A stretch of 22,510 nt of DNA from assembly GCA_947175975.1 (NCBI GenBank), contig CAMWOX010000010.1:1-22510 (forward strand), given 5' to 3'. The DNA is from an uncultured Ruminococcus sp. (GTDB lineage Bacteria; Bacillota; Clostridia; Oscillospirales; Ruminococcaceae). A program made the position numbers and the translations under genes. The notes under the pieces were generated by a model that was not told the origin of the DNA, ran no database searches, and saw only the letters and a list, made by a program, of their open reading frames with translations. Below, piece by piece: positions 8,550 through 15,722 of the stretch; within the stretch, counting starts at the first letter, position 1; every line of letters begins with the position of its first letter.

Positions 8550-8904
8550 GCGATTTTTCCTCGGTACTGCTGATCTGATCCAGTTTTCGGGTGACTTCTG
8601 CACCTCTTGCAATGGAATTATCTGCAATAAATTCTAATTCCGGACTTTTACGCATTTTTAGCCTTGCAAATAATTCTCTCCGGATAAATCCGGCAGCACT
8701 TTTCAGACCTTTGACAGACTGCTGCGTATCTTCCATGCCGTACAGGCTGGAAACATAGACTTTGCAGTGTGAGCCGTCTCCTGCAAGCTCTACACGTACA
8801 ACAGAAAGCATATTGCTGACTCTGGGATCTTTGACAAGACGGAAAATATCAGTCAGTTCTCTGTGAATATCTTCCGCCATACGGTTATTTTTAAAGCTTG
8901 GCAT
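8536..8904 (-). CDS. rbfA: 30S ribosome-binding factor A
   Basis: A 122-residue 30S maturation factor that binds near 16S rRNA helices 1 and 28 and assists late assembly. The sequence opens with MPSFKNNRMAEDIHRELTDI, then DPRVSNMLSVVRVELAGDGSHCKVYVS, GLKSAAGFIRRELFARL and RKSPELEFIADNSIARG, the standard KH-like RbfA order. Length is normal. AGGA lies about 12 bases upstream of the ATG and contains the upstream gene's stop. It follows the 67-residue unknown gene rather than infB directly. Confidence 0.96.
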   Translation of the reverse strand: MPSFKNNRMAEDIHRELTDIFRLVKDPRVSNMLSVVRVELAGDGSHCKVYVSSLYGMEDTQQSVKGLKSAAGFIRRELFARLKMRKSPELEFIADNSIARGAEVTRKLDQISSTEEKSHEQD

Positions 8905-8913
8905 AATTCGTTA

Positions 8914-9117
8914 TCATCCTTTCATGCTTGTATCTGGTGGGATATTTTCTGAGAGTTGCACATCCGGACACTGTCCGAGCAGAATTTTTTTGACAGATTC
9001 AAAAAAGAAAATATCCACTTCTCCAAATTCTTCCCATGCGAGGGCTTCGTCACAATACTGAAGCATATCTTCTGTACTCATCCGGGTATATTGTTCCGTG
9101 TAGTTATCCTGTTCCAT
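8914..9117 (-). CDS. 67-residue acidic protein of unknown function between infB and rbfA
   Basis: The protein begins MEQDNYTEQYTRMSTEDMLQ and is acidic, with a predicted helical N-terminal half, a central FGEVDIFFFESVKKILLG and a Pro-rich tail. No signal peptide, membrane helix or known motif is visible. I start it at the ATG at 9117 because AGGTG lies 6 bases upstream; the earlier GTG at 9126 is itself part of that site. Its stop lies inside the ribosome binding site of rbfA, which points to a real, co-translated gene. Its place inside the infB-rbfA pair suggests, but does not show, a role in ribosome biogenesis. Confidence 0.7.
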   Translation of the reverse strand: MEQDNYTEQYTRMSTEDMLQYCDEALAWEEFGEVDIFFFESVKKILLGQCPDVQLSENIPPDTSMKG

Positions 9118-9148
9118 GCAAATCACCTGCTTTATTTCAGAGAGGGGG

Positions 9149-9172
9149 AATCAGGCAGGAGTCTGCCTGATT
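9149..9172 (-). other. perfect hairpin overlapping the infB stop codon
   Basis: AATCAGGCAG and CTGCCTGATT form a 10-bp perfect inverted repeat around a 4-base loop. Two bases of the infB TAA lie within the stem. Downstream on the minus strand the RNA is C-rich rather than U-rich, so it lacks the tail of an intrinsic terminator. It may mark an RNA processing or stability boundary between infB and the following genes. Confidence 0.6.
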
Positions 9173-11675
9173 AGTCCGGTTGATATTCTTCCATGATATA
9201 GGCTTCAAAAATATCGCCTGTTTTAATATCATTGAATTTTTCAAGACTGATGCCGCATTCATAGCCGCTTGCAACTTCTTTGACAGAGTCTTTCATTCTC
9301 TGGAGTCCTGCAATATGATCATCAGCAATGATAATACCATCACGGACAATCCGAATCTGGCATTGTCTTGTCAGTTTGCCCTCCAGTACATAACTTCCGG
9401 CAACTGTGCCGACACTGGAAATCTTGAATAACTGTCGGACTTCTGCTTTACCCAGAATCACTTCACGGAATTTCGGCGCAAGCATACCCTTCATTGCTGT
9501 TGTGATTTCTTCAATTGCATCATAAATAATTCTGTATAACCGGATGTCAACGCCATCTCTTGCGGCACTCTCCGCTGCACCATTATCTGGTCTGACATTG
9601 AATCCAACAATGATCGCATTGGATGCATTAGCAAGCATGACATCACTTTCTTTGACTGCACCGACAGCACTGTGAATGACTCTGACACGGACTTCATCAT
9701 TTGATAATTTTTCCAGGGAAGTCTTGACAGCTTCTGCACTGCCCTGTACGTCAGCTTTCACAATAATCGGCAGTTCTTTTGTTTCGCCCTCTGCGATCTG
9801 GCTGAATAAATTATCCAATGTGAGTTTGTGACTGGTATTCTGGAAGAATGCCTCTTTGGCTTCGTGCTTTCTCTGTTCTACCAGTTCTTTTGCCAGACGT
9901 TCATCTTCTACGGCATCGAAGATATCGCCTGCACTGGGGACTTCGTCAAGTCCTGTGATTTCCACAGGCACAGAAGGACCAGCAGTCTTGACCGTGCCGC
10001 CCTTATAATTGGTCATTACACGAACTCTGCCGACAGAAGTACCTGCGATAATAATATCACCTGTATGGAGGGTGCCTTTCTGAACCAGGAGCGTTGCGAT
10101 TGGACCTCTGCCCTTATCCAGTCTTGCCTCTACAACAGTACCTTTTGCAAGGCGATCTGGATTCGCTGTCAGTTCTTTTACTTCTGAGACAAGCAAAATA
10201 TTTTCCAGTAATTCATCAATGCCCTCACCGGTTTTGGCGGAAACAGGAATACAGATTGTGTCGCCGCCCCAGTCTTCGCAGACAAGTCCGTATTCCGTGA
10301 GCTGTTGCAGGACTCTGTCAGGATTGGCAGCTTCTTTGTCCATTTTGTTAATGGCAACGATGACAGAAACACCTGCTGCTTTGGCATGATTGATGGATTC
10401 TACGGTCTGTGGCATGATACCATCATCCGCAGCGACAACCAGTACTGCAATGTCCGTGATGTTCGCACCTCTGGCTCTCATAGAAGTAAATGCTTCATGT
10501 CCGGGCGTATCCAGAAATGTAATGACCTGTCCGTTGTGCTTGACCTGATAAGCACCGATATGCTGTGTGATACCTCCTGCTTCGGATGCAGTGACATTTG
10601 CATGACGGATTCTGTCGAGAATGGAAGTTTTGCCGTGATCGACATGTCCCATGACAACAACTACTGGGGGACGGGACTGCTGATTTTCTTCATCGACATC
10701 TTCGGATTCAATCAGACGGTCTTCAATGGTCATGATGACTTCTTTTTCTACTTTTGCACCGAGTTCTTCCGCTACCAGGCTTGCTGTATCAAAATCAATC
10801 TCTTCATTGATGCTCGCCATGATGCCCAGTCCCATTAATTTGCCAATGACTTTAGAAACTGTGATCTTCAGACGGCTGGCAAGCTCGCCGACCTGAATGG
10901 AATCCGGGATTTTAACTTTGAGCTGCTGTTTTCTGGCACGTTCCAGTTCCAGTCGGGAGAGTCTCTGTGCTTCCGTTTCCTGCTTGCGGCTGTTGTTTTT
11001 CTTGCCACGTTGTGCAGATTTCTGATTGATTTTCTGCTTCTTTGTGGAATAATTATCTTTCCGTCTGTCCGCAGGCGCAATCTGCTCATAGCGTTCGTTG
11101 TACTTATCCAGTTCAACATAACTGCCACGGGTATCAACAGTACGACGTTTTTCAGGATTCTGTGTCCGCTGTTCGGAGCTGACCACATTATCTGTATTGA
11201 TGATACCGCCTAGACGGGTTTTTTCGCCACGCACCTGCGGGGGTTTCTTACGCTTATCATCACGGCGTTTCTTGTTATTGGCATTTGTATTCGGATTCGT
11301 ACTGAATTTATCCTGTTTCGGCTGTTCATTCTGTGCCGGAGCAGGTTTGCCAGGTTTTTTATCCTGTCTTGTCGTCTGTCTGGATTCAAACTTGGCATCT
11401 GGTTTTGTTTCCTGTTTCTTTTCCTGTTTTTTCGGTTTTCTGGATTCTGAACCTGGTGCAGACTTCGGATCATTCTTTGTTGCAAAATAATCATCAAAGC
11501 TGCTGACATTGGATTTCTGGCTGTAAAATTCCAGCATGAGATTCATTTCACGTTCTGTAACAGATGCATTTGTGGTTTTCTTTTCGCCGAGATGTTCTTC
11601 CAGAAAAGCAACCAGTTCTTTCGGAGAAACCTGCAAATCTCTTGCAGCGTCGGTTAATTTCATTTTCTTTGCCAT
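9171..11675 (-). CDS. infB: translation initiation factor IF-2
   Basis: The GTPase that places initiator fMet-tRNA on the 30S subunit and promotes subunit joining. The 834 residues comprise a first IF2_N domain (MAKKMKLTDAARDLQVS), a long Lys/Arg/Asn/Gln-rich linker to about residue 255, and a second IF2_N domain (VGELASRLKITVSKVIGKLM). The G domain carries GHVDHGKT at about 343, GGITQHIG, DTPGHEAF at about 389, NKMDK and SAKTGEG, followed by the beta-barrel domains and the C-terminal fMet-tRNA-binding domain ending EEYQPD. I start at ATG 11675, preceded by AGGAGGG. The open frame to 11732 would run back through the ylxQ end without a site. The linker is unusually rich in K/R/Q/N, as in other clostridial IF-2. 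Confidence 0.98.
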   Translation of the reverse strand: MAKKMKLTDAARDLQVSPKELVAFLEEHLGEKKTTNASVTEREMNLMLEFYSQKSNVSSFDDYFATKNDPKSAPGSESRKPKKQEKKQETKPDAKFESRQTTRQDKKPGKPAPAQNEQPKQDKFSTNPNTNANNKKRRDDKRKKPPQVRGEKTRLGGIINTDNVVSSEQRTQNPEKRRTVDTRGSYVELDKYNERYEQIAPADRRKDNYSTKKQKINQKSAQRGKKNNSRKQETEAQRLSRLELERARKQQLKVKIPDSIQVGELASRLKITVSKVIGKLMGLGIMASINEEIDFDTASLVAEELGAKVEKEVIMTIEDRLIESEDVDEENQQSRPPVVVVMGHVDHGKTSILDRIRHANVTASEAGGITQHIGAYQVKHNGQVITFLDTPGHEAFTSMRARGANITDIAVLVVAADDGIMPQTVESINHAKAAGVSVIVAINKMDKEAANPDRVLQQLTEYGLVCEDWGGDTICIPVSAKTGEGIDELLENILLVSEVKELTANPDRLAKGTVVEARLDKGRGPIATLLVQKGTLHTGDIIIAGTSVGRVRVMTNYKGGTVKTAGPSVPVEITGLDEVPSAGDIFDAVEDERLAKELVEQRKHEAKEAFFQNTSHKLTLDNLFSQIAEGETKELPIIVKADVQGSAEAVKTSLEKLSNDEVRVRVIHSAVGAVKESDVMLANASNAIIVGFNVRPDNGAAESAARDGVDIRLYRIIYDAIEEITTAMKGMLAPKFREVILGKAEVRQLFKISSVGTVAGSYVLEGKLTRQCQIRIVRDGIIIADDHIAGLQRMKDSVKEVASGYECGISLEKFNDIKTGDIFEAYIMEEYQPD

Positions 11676-11689
11676 AGGCAAGATCCCTC

Positions 11690-12043
11690 CTAATTTAAGT
11701 CTGAGGCGGTAGCTGTGGAATGCTCTTCGCACAGCTGGCGGATTCGTTCAAAGAAGCCCTGGTCGAGAATCGCAGCAACAGCGGCTTTTCTGCCGGTGAT
11801 CATACCAATTTCGGTCATTGTGAGCGGCACAGGACAGACCGGGATGTGCTTTTTTTCACAGGCATAGTAAACTTCTTTGAGCGTTTTTTTGGAAATATCA
11901 GAACTTGTCAGCACACCACAGACAGAACCAGTTTGGAGCGATTCTAGAATAGGTGCGAATCCAAGGGATATTTTGTTGGCTTTACGGCAGATACTCAGAA
12001 TATTACGGAGTTTCTGCACTGGATTCTGATTCGGATAGGACAT
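11690..12043 (-). CDS. ylxQ: ribosomal protein L7Ae-family K-turn binding protein
   Basis: A 117-residue protein of the L7Ae/L30e fold, a family that binds kink-turn RNA. The visible motifs are KLRNILSICRKANKISLG, a Gly-poor loop, then VCGVLTSSDISKKTLKEVYYACEKKHIPVCPV and EIGMITGRKAAVAAIL, the usual RNA-contact and C-terminal segments. I choose ATG 12043 (MSYPNQ) because AAAGGA precedes it. The ATG at 12058 is in frame but that same AAAGGA lies downstream of it. The gene overlaps the end of ylxR by 41 bases and ends 14 bases before infB, inside the infB ribosome binding region. Confidence 0.88.
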   Translation of the reverse strand: MSYPNQNPVQKLRNILSICRKANKISLGFAPILESLQTGSVCGVLTSSDISKKTLKEVYYACEKKHIPVCPVPLTMTEIGMITGRKAAVAAILDQGFFERIRQLCEEHSTATASDLN

Positions 12044-12287
12044 GTTGCATCCTTTCATAGACTTCCTGCGAAATCTTGCAAGAAAAACTTCTTTCGAGCC
12101 TGTGCTGTTTCATTGCCTGTGTAAGACAGGACGGATTTTTGCAGAGATATGCGCCACGACCGGATTTTTTTCCGGTCAGATCAAGGGAAATTTCCTGATC
12201 CGGTGATTTCACAACACGGATCATATTTTTCTTGGGCTGATTTTGTCCGCAGCCGATGCACAGACGCATGGGAATTTTTTTCTGCAT
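12003..12287 (-). CDS. rnpM: YlxR-family RNA-binding protein (RNase P modulator)
   Basis: 94 residues of the DUF448/YlxR family. It shows the paired cysteines of MRLCIGCGQ, a basic strand NMIRVVKS, the hallmark GRGAYLCKNPSCLTQA, and a basic C-terminal helix (KQHRLERSF). Members of this family have been described as RNase P modulators in Bacillus subtilis (RnpM), hence the symbol; the traditional name is ylxR. It starts 3 bases after nusA, with GAGG positioned in the nusA tail. The four-cysteine arrangement could bind a metal, although this is not established for all members. Confidence 0.93.
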   Translation of the reverse strand: MQKKIPMRLCIGCGQNQPKKNMIRVVKSPDQEISLDLTGKKSGRGAYLCKNPSCLTQAMKQHRLERSFSCKISQEVYERMQHVLSESESSAETP

Positions 12288-12290
12288 GGG

Positions 12291-13520
12291 TTATTCCTCA
12301 GGGATATTTTCAGAAATCTCATCTTCTTCAAATAAAATTTCTTCTTTCGGATCAGATTCTGTTTCTGTATTTTCAGAAGTTTCAGAATCACTTAAGATTT
12401 CGACTTCCTCCAGGAAAATTTCATCTGCCTCCGGATCAGGTTCTGTGTCTGGTTCCGGCTTGGCGACTGGTTCTGGAATCTCGTCCGTTTCGGATTTAAT
12501 ATCGATCTTGTAGCCTGTTAATTTTGCGGCTAGTTTCGCATTCTGTCCTCTGTTGCCGATAGCAAGTGATAACTGATCTGCCGGAACGACTGCCACACAG
12601 GTATGTTCTTCCTCACTGAGAATGATAACCCGGATGACTTTTGCAGGGGAGAGTGCATTTGCAATAAACTTTGCCGGATCTTCACTGTAAGGGATAATAT
12701 CAATTTTTTCGCCGTTGAGTTCTTTTACAACAGCAGAGATTCTGGAGTGCTTTGCACCAATGCAAGAGCCGATTGCATCTACGTTTTCGTCATGGGAAAC
12801 AACCGCAATCTTGGATCTTGAGCCAGCTTCACGAGAAATAGATTTAATTTCTACAATGCCGTCATAGATTTCTGGTACTTCCAGTTCAAACAGCCGCTTG
12901 ACTAGATCACGATGCACACGGGACAGCTTAATGATCGGCTTTTTATTTTTATTCGCAATCCCTGTGATATAGACCTTGACAGACATTCCCTCTTTGAGAA
13001 TTTCACCGGGAATCTGTTCCTGGCGGAGCAGATATAATTCTGTCTTGTCATACATTAAAGTAGCAGAACCTCTGCCCGGTTCAACCTGTGTCACAGTGGC
13101 GGTAATAATATCATTTTCTTTGCTCTGGAATTTATCCAGAATCCGGTCACGATTAATATCCCGAAGATCGCCTTTAATCGACTGCTTGGCGGACTGTGCA
13201 GATGCACGGCTGAATTTGGAAATATCCAGCTTGTGTTCCAGGGTTTCGCCGACACAGATATTCGGGTTAATCGTTCTTGCTTCGTCAATATAGATCTGTG
13301 TGTGATTGATCGGTTCTTCGTCAACGACTTCCTGTAACAAGAATATGTCAAAAATTTTATTGTCAATATCAATATCTACTCGGATAGATTCTTTGCATTC
13401 CGGGTACATACGCTGTACGGATTTTTGCATAGCAGATTTGATCGTTCTGATCATGACTTCTGTGTTGAGACTATTCTCTGTGCCGAGTGCTGACAGAGTG
13501 TCAAAAAATTTGCTGTCCAT
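12291..13520 (-). CDS. nusA: transcription termination/antitermination factor NusA
   Basis: It binds RNA polymerase, promotes pausing and intrinsic termination, and is known in other bacteria to control its own operon. The 409 residues show the RNA-polymerase-binding N-domain (FDTLSALGTENSL to about 125) and an S1 domain around 135-200 (ATVTQVEPGRGSATLMYDKTELYL). Two KH domains follow, with REAGSRSKIAVVSHDENVDAIGSCIGAKHSRI and LAIGNRGQNAKLAAKLTGYKIDI. A highly acidic C-terminal tail of about 60 residues (Glu/Asp/Pro/Ser repeats) follows KH2. Such tails are variable between Firmicutes. AAAGGA lies upstream of the ATG. It follows rimP by 32 bases. Confidence 0.97.
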   Translation of the reverse strand: MDSKFFDTLSALGTENSLNTEVMIRTIKSAMQKSVQRMYPECKESIRVDIDIDNKIFDIFLLQEVVDEEPINHTQIYIDEARTINPNICVGETLEHKLDISKFSRASAQSAKQSIKGDLRDINRDRILDKFQSKENDIITATVTQVEPGRGSATLMYDKTELYLLRQEQIPGEILKEGMSVKVYITGIANKNKKPIIKLSRVHRDLVKRLFELEVPEIYDGIVEIKSISREAGSRSKIAVVSHDENVDAIGSCIGAKHSRISAVVKELNGEKIDIIPYSEDPAKFIANALSPAKVIRVIILSEEEHTCVAVVPADQLSLAIGNRGQNAKLAAKLTGYKIDIKSETDEIPEPVAKPEPDTEPDPEADEIFLEEVEILSDSETSENTETESDPKEEILFEEDEISENIPEE

Positions 13521-13552
13521 TTGGTTCAGATCCTTTCTTGGAAATTAGAAAA

Positions 13553-14029
13553 TTAAAATTCAAAATATAATTTAACAAATGCAATGCCTGAAAATGGCAG
13601 AATCACTGTTTCTTGCTGTGTCTGGAGCGTCACGGATTCCTTGTCCCAGTCCGTCAGAACGCCGATGATTTCCCGGCTGCCGTCATCAAAATTCCGGATG
13701 CCACGGACACGGACTTCACAGCCGATGCAGGCATCGAAATGACTTTCTCGGATCAGATCTGCTTCGAGACCGGGGGAGCTGACACTCAGGCGGTAGCTCT
13801 GGGGAATAGGATCATATTGATCCAGAAGATCACTGACCGGATTGGTGACTCTTTCGCAGTCGTCAATCGTGATGCCCTCTGTTTCTTTGTCAATAAATAC
13901 CGTGAGTTCCCAGTCTGCACCTTTTTTTTCAAAGCGTACATCCCAAACCAGATAACCGAGCTGGTTGACAACAGGTAGAACGAGATCATAGATTTTCTGT
14001 TCTGTACTGCCGAATTTTTTCAACTTCAT
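13553..14029 (-). CDS. rimP: ribosome maturation factor RimP
   Basis: 158 residues required for 30S subunit maturation. Visible elements are KIYDLVLPVVNQLGYLVWDV, the VFIDKETEGITIDDCERVT strand-loop, the YRLSVSSPGLEADL motif that is the family signature, and a C-terminal SH3-like domain (VRVRGIRNFDDGSREIIGVL). I choose ATG 14029 (MKLKKFGS) because AGGAAGG lies 10 bases upstream and the length matches the family. A frame reaching 14113 would translate through the leader hairpin and has no good site. It is the first gene of the nusA operon and sits about 100 bases after its promoter. Confidence 0.95.
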   Translation of the reverse strand: MKLKKFGSTEQKIYDLVLPVVNQLGYLVWDVRFEKKGADWELTVFIDKETEGITIDDCERVTNPVSDLLDQYDPIPQSYRLSVSSPGLEADLIRESHFDACIGCEVRVRGIRNFDDGSREIIGVLTDWDKESVTLQTQQETVILPFSGIAFVKLYFEF

Positions 14030-14072
14030 GTAGCCAATACCTTCCTTTCTGAAGAAATTACAATAGCGATCC

Positions 14073-14106
14073 GCAAAACGAAAGACCGGAATGCGTTCCG
14101 GTCTTT
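14073..14106 (-). promoter_or_regulatory. terminator-like hairpin in the rimP-nusA leader (candidate attenuator)
   Basis: On the minus strand, AAAGACCGGAA and TTCCGGTCTTT form an 11-bp perfect stem closed by a CGCA tetraloop (14081-14106). The stem is followed at once by UUUCGUUUUGC. It lies between the operon promoter and the rimP start, so it could end transcription early. Autoregulation of nusA operons through leader termination is known in Escherichia coli; its use here is inferred. Confidence 0.6.
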
Positions 14107-14133
14107 TGCACATCTTCCATCTTGTATACTAGT

Positions 14134-14162
14134 ATTATAGCATAAAAATTTATAAAAATCAA
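14134..14162 (-). promoter_or_regulatory. sigma-A promoter of the rimP-nusA-infB operon
   Basis: On the minus strand TTGATT (-35) and TATAAT (-10) are separated by exactly 17 bases, and TGC precedes the -10, giving an extended -10 element. Transcription should start near 14127, leaving a leader of about 98 bases before rimP. Confidence 0.85.
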
Positions 14163-14170
14163 GTGTTTTG

Positions 14171-14192
14171 AGAAATTTTTTGAAAAATTTCT
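14171..14192 (-). terminator. AT-rich inverted repeat after the DUF1015 gene
   Basis: AGAAATTTTT and AAAAATTTCT are perfect 10-base arms separated by two bases, beginning two bases after the DUF1015 stop. The arms are A/T-rich and no long U-run follows, so it is at best a weak terminator. It ends only 8 bases before the -35 of the nusA operon promoter. Confidence 0.4.
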
Positions 14193-14193
14193 G

Positions 14194-15441
14194 TTATTTT
14201 ATTTTTCTGGCTTCCATGTAATATCTTTTGTCTTCTGCATGACCCATGGAGAATGTCTTCCGGGGCAGTGCGCCATCCTGTGCAACACTGGGAAATAATA
14301 GATTTTTATCCATATCCGGCAGTAGGATGCCGAGAGAATCCGGCTGACGGGATAATTTTTCAATTGTTTCAATGCCGTGGATATAATCAATCTTTCCAGG
14401 ATGATTTTTTAAATAATGATCCAGGACAGGTTGCAGACATCCGACAGCGAGTTTTGCTTTGGGATCATGGATAAATAATTTTTTCCGTATGCCGTTCTGC
14501 ACAAGAATGATATATTGTTCCGGTTGATTTGTGGGAATTTCAGATAATGCTAATTCTTGTGTTAAATTTTGAATGAGCAGTTCGGGATTAATACCGGTCA
14601 GGATTCTGTGAATTGCTTCAAATTCGAGTGCATCGCTGTGCAGGTTGACAAGTTCTACGAGAGCATATCGGGCAGGGGCGTGTTCTGCTGTTTCCGGGTC
14701 AGTCTGTTTCAGTTTTTCATAGCAAGCTTTTGCCGTTGCCAAAGAATGATTGCCATCACCCATGGCAAATTGCAGACCGGAATTTTTTGCAAGAATTTTG
14801 TTTAATTGCTGTGTGAAAATTTCCTGTTGAGAATGATTCATCAGATAACCAGTAATATGTCCACCCGACAGCATCAGATCCGTATCATAAAGTATCTGCA
14901 TCTGATTTTTCTGTGTTGTACAGGAGTTCATCACAAGATTTTCCGGATCATTGATAAGCAGCATGATGTGTGGCAGTTCAAGAACGGCATTTTCCCGGAC
15001 TTTCATTCTGGGAGGGATTCTTTCCAGCACAGTTGCCTCTGTGGCTCTTACCGGAGACTGGCTGTCTGAATTGTAATCATAGGCTTCCAGGTCAATTTTG
15101 CCGATAATACCTGTACGAAGTTTGCCATCACTTTGAATACGTTCCGTGTAAATCATGGCATCCGGATAAATTTTAAAATAGTGCTGATCAAGATATTCCT
15201 GCATTGTATTCTGAATTGTGGCAATTCTGGATTCTACGTCTGGTTCTTCCAGATAGATTTCAGGCAGAATCAGATTCAGTGCGGATGGATCGGATGCTGT
15301 GAGCGATTTTACAGTCAGCCAGTATTCTGAATCGCTTGTAAATTGATCACAGGCAATGACACTCCATTTTTCAGGAGCAATCTTTTCCGGGTCAGGCAGG
15401 AGAATATCTGCCGGGCTGAAAATATGCTGTATTTCTTTCAT
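14194..15441 (-). CDS. DUF1015 family protein
   Basis: A 415-residue cytoplasmic protein. The DUF1015 pattern shows as FSPADILLPDPEKI near the N-terminus and VIACDQFTSDSEYW around 27-40. It continues with RATEATVLERIPPR, an acid-rich middle, the hallmark MGDGNHSLATAKACYEKLK at about 227, and ALVELVNLHSDALEFEAIHR. I recall distant links between DUF1015 proteins and the ParB/SerK-type fold, so a nucleotide-dependent activity is conceivable, but none is shown here. The length is close to the family norm. It has its own consensus promoter 46 bases upstream of the ATG and AAAGGAG just before it. It stands alone between the nusA operon and the divergent L,D-transpeptidase gene. Confidence 0.88.
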   Translation of the reverse strand: MKEIQHIFSPADILLPDPEKIAPEKWSVIACDQFTSDSEYWLTVKSLTASDPSALNLILPEIYLEEPDVESRIATIQNTMQEYLDQHYFKIYPDAMIYTERIQSDGKLRTGIIGKIDLEAYDYNSDSQSPVRATEATVLERIPPRMKVRENAVLELPHIMLLINDPENLVMNSCTTQKNQMQILYDTDLMLSGGHITGYLMNHSQQEIFTQQLNKILAKNSGLQFAMGDGNHSLATAKACYEKLKQTDPETAEHAPARYALVELVNLHSDALEFEAIHRILTGINPELLIQNLTQELALSEIPTNQPEQYIILVQNGIRKKLFIHDPKAKLAVGCLQPVLDHYLKNHPGKIDYIHGIETIEKLSRQPDSLGILLPDMDKNLLFPSVAQDGALPRKTFSMGHAEDKRYYMEARKIK

Positions 15442-15486
15442 AATTTAAAATCTCCTTTCATGATTTCCGTTTTTATCTTTCATTTT

Positions 15487-15515
15487 ATTATACTATATAA
15501 ACCACGGAATGTCAA
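15487..15515 (-). promoter_or_regulatory. consensus sigma-A promoter of the DUF1015 gene
   Basis: On the minus strand a perfect TTGACA and a perfect TATAAT are separated by 17 bases. They lie 46 bases upstream of the DUF1015 start. The expected start point is near 15480. Confidence 0.9.
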
Positions 15516-15570
15516 TGAAAATTCACAATTTCTGCATAAAATGACAAAACTGGGAAAAATAATACAGAAT

Positions 15571-15594
15571 TGTTACTGGATTGTAATTTGTAAT
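15571..15594 (+). promoter_or_regulatory. candidate WalR/PhoP-type direct repeat upstream of the L,D-transpeptidase gene
   Basis: TGTTAC, five bases, then TGTAAT matches the Firmicute WalR (YycF) box pattern TGTWAH-N5-TGTWAH exactly. A third TGTAAT follows one base later at 15589-15594. The reverse complement also fits PhoP-type boxes, so the regulator cannot be named from this alone. The repeat ends 26 bases before the proposed -10, a position where an OmpR-family activator could act. Confidence 0.45.
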
Positions 15595-15617
15595 TCATTT
15601 ATTTGTGACGAAGAATG

Positions 15618-15626
15618 TGTTATACT
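15618..15626 (+). promoter_or_regulatory. candidate extended -10 promoter of the L,D-transpeptidase gene
   Basis: TGTTATACT combines a TGN extension with a -10 matching TATAAT at 5 of 6 bases. No good -35 lies 17 bases upstream, which fits an activator-dependent or extended -10 promoter. It lies about 100 bases ahead of the start codon. Confidence 0.5.
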
Positions 15627-15706
15627 AGAAATTAGACCATAAAATTTCTGGCAAAAGAAATAGTTCGGAGATAAGAGAAAATCAGAACTAGTTTAGTTCA
15701 GATCAG

Positions 15707-15712
15707 AAAGGA
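15707..15712 (+). promoter_or_regulatory. ribosome binding site of the L,D-transpeptidase gene (start decision)
   Basis: AAAGGA is the only strong site in the leader. It is ideally spaced from an ATG at 15718 that leads to just eight codons, and lies 10 bases from the in-frame TTG at 15723. The coding frame therefore needs the TTG, or an indel in the T-run at 15721-15724. Confidence 0.55.
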
Positions 15713-15722
15713 ATGACATGTT

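Noticed and set aside
9149..9172. infB-end hairpin as an intrinsic terminator
   Set aside because: The downstream RNA is CCCCCUCUC, with no U-tract, and closely spaced genes with good ribosome binding sites follow. I keep it only as an unexplained hairpin.
10305..10838. 177-residue plus-strand open frame
   Set aside because: Antisense to the IF-2 GTPase domain, whose G motifs are intact on the minus strand. The product is Cys/Asp/Phe-rich and unlike any protein I know.
14030..14113. N-terminal extension of rimP to an ATG at 14113
   Set aside because: It would translate through the leader hairpin, adds 28 residues absent from the family, and the ATG at 14029 has AGGAAGG.
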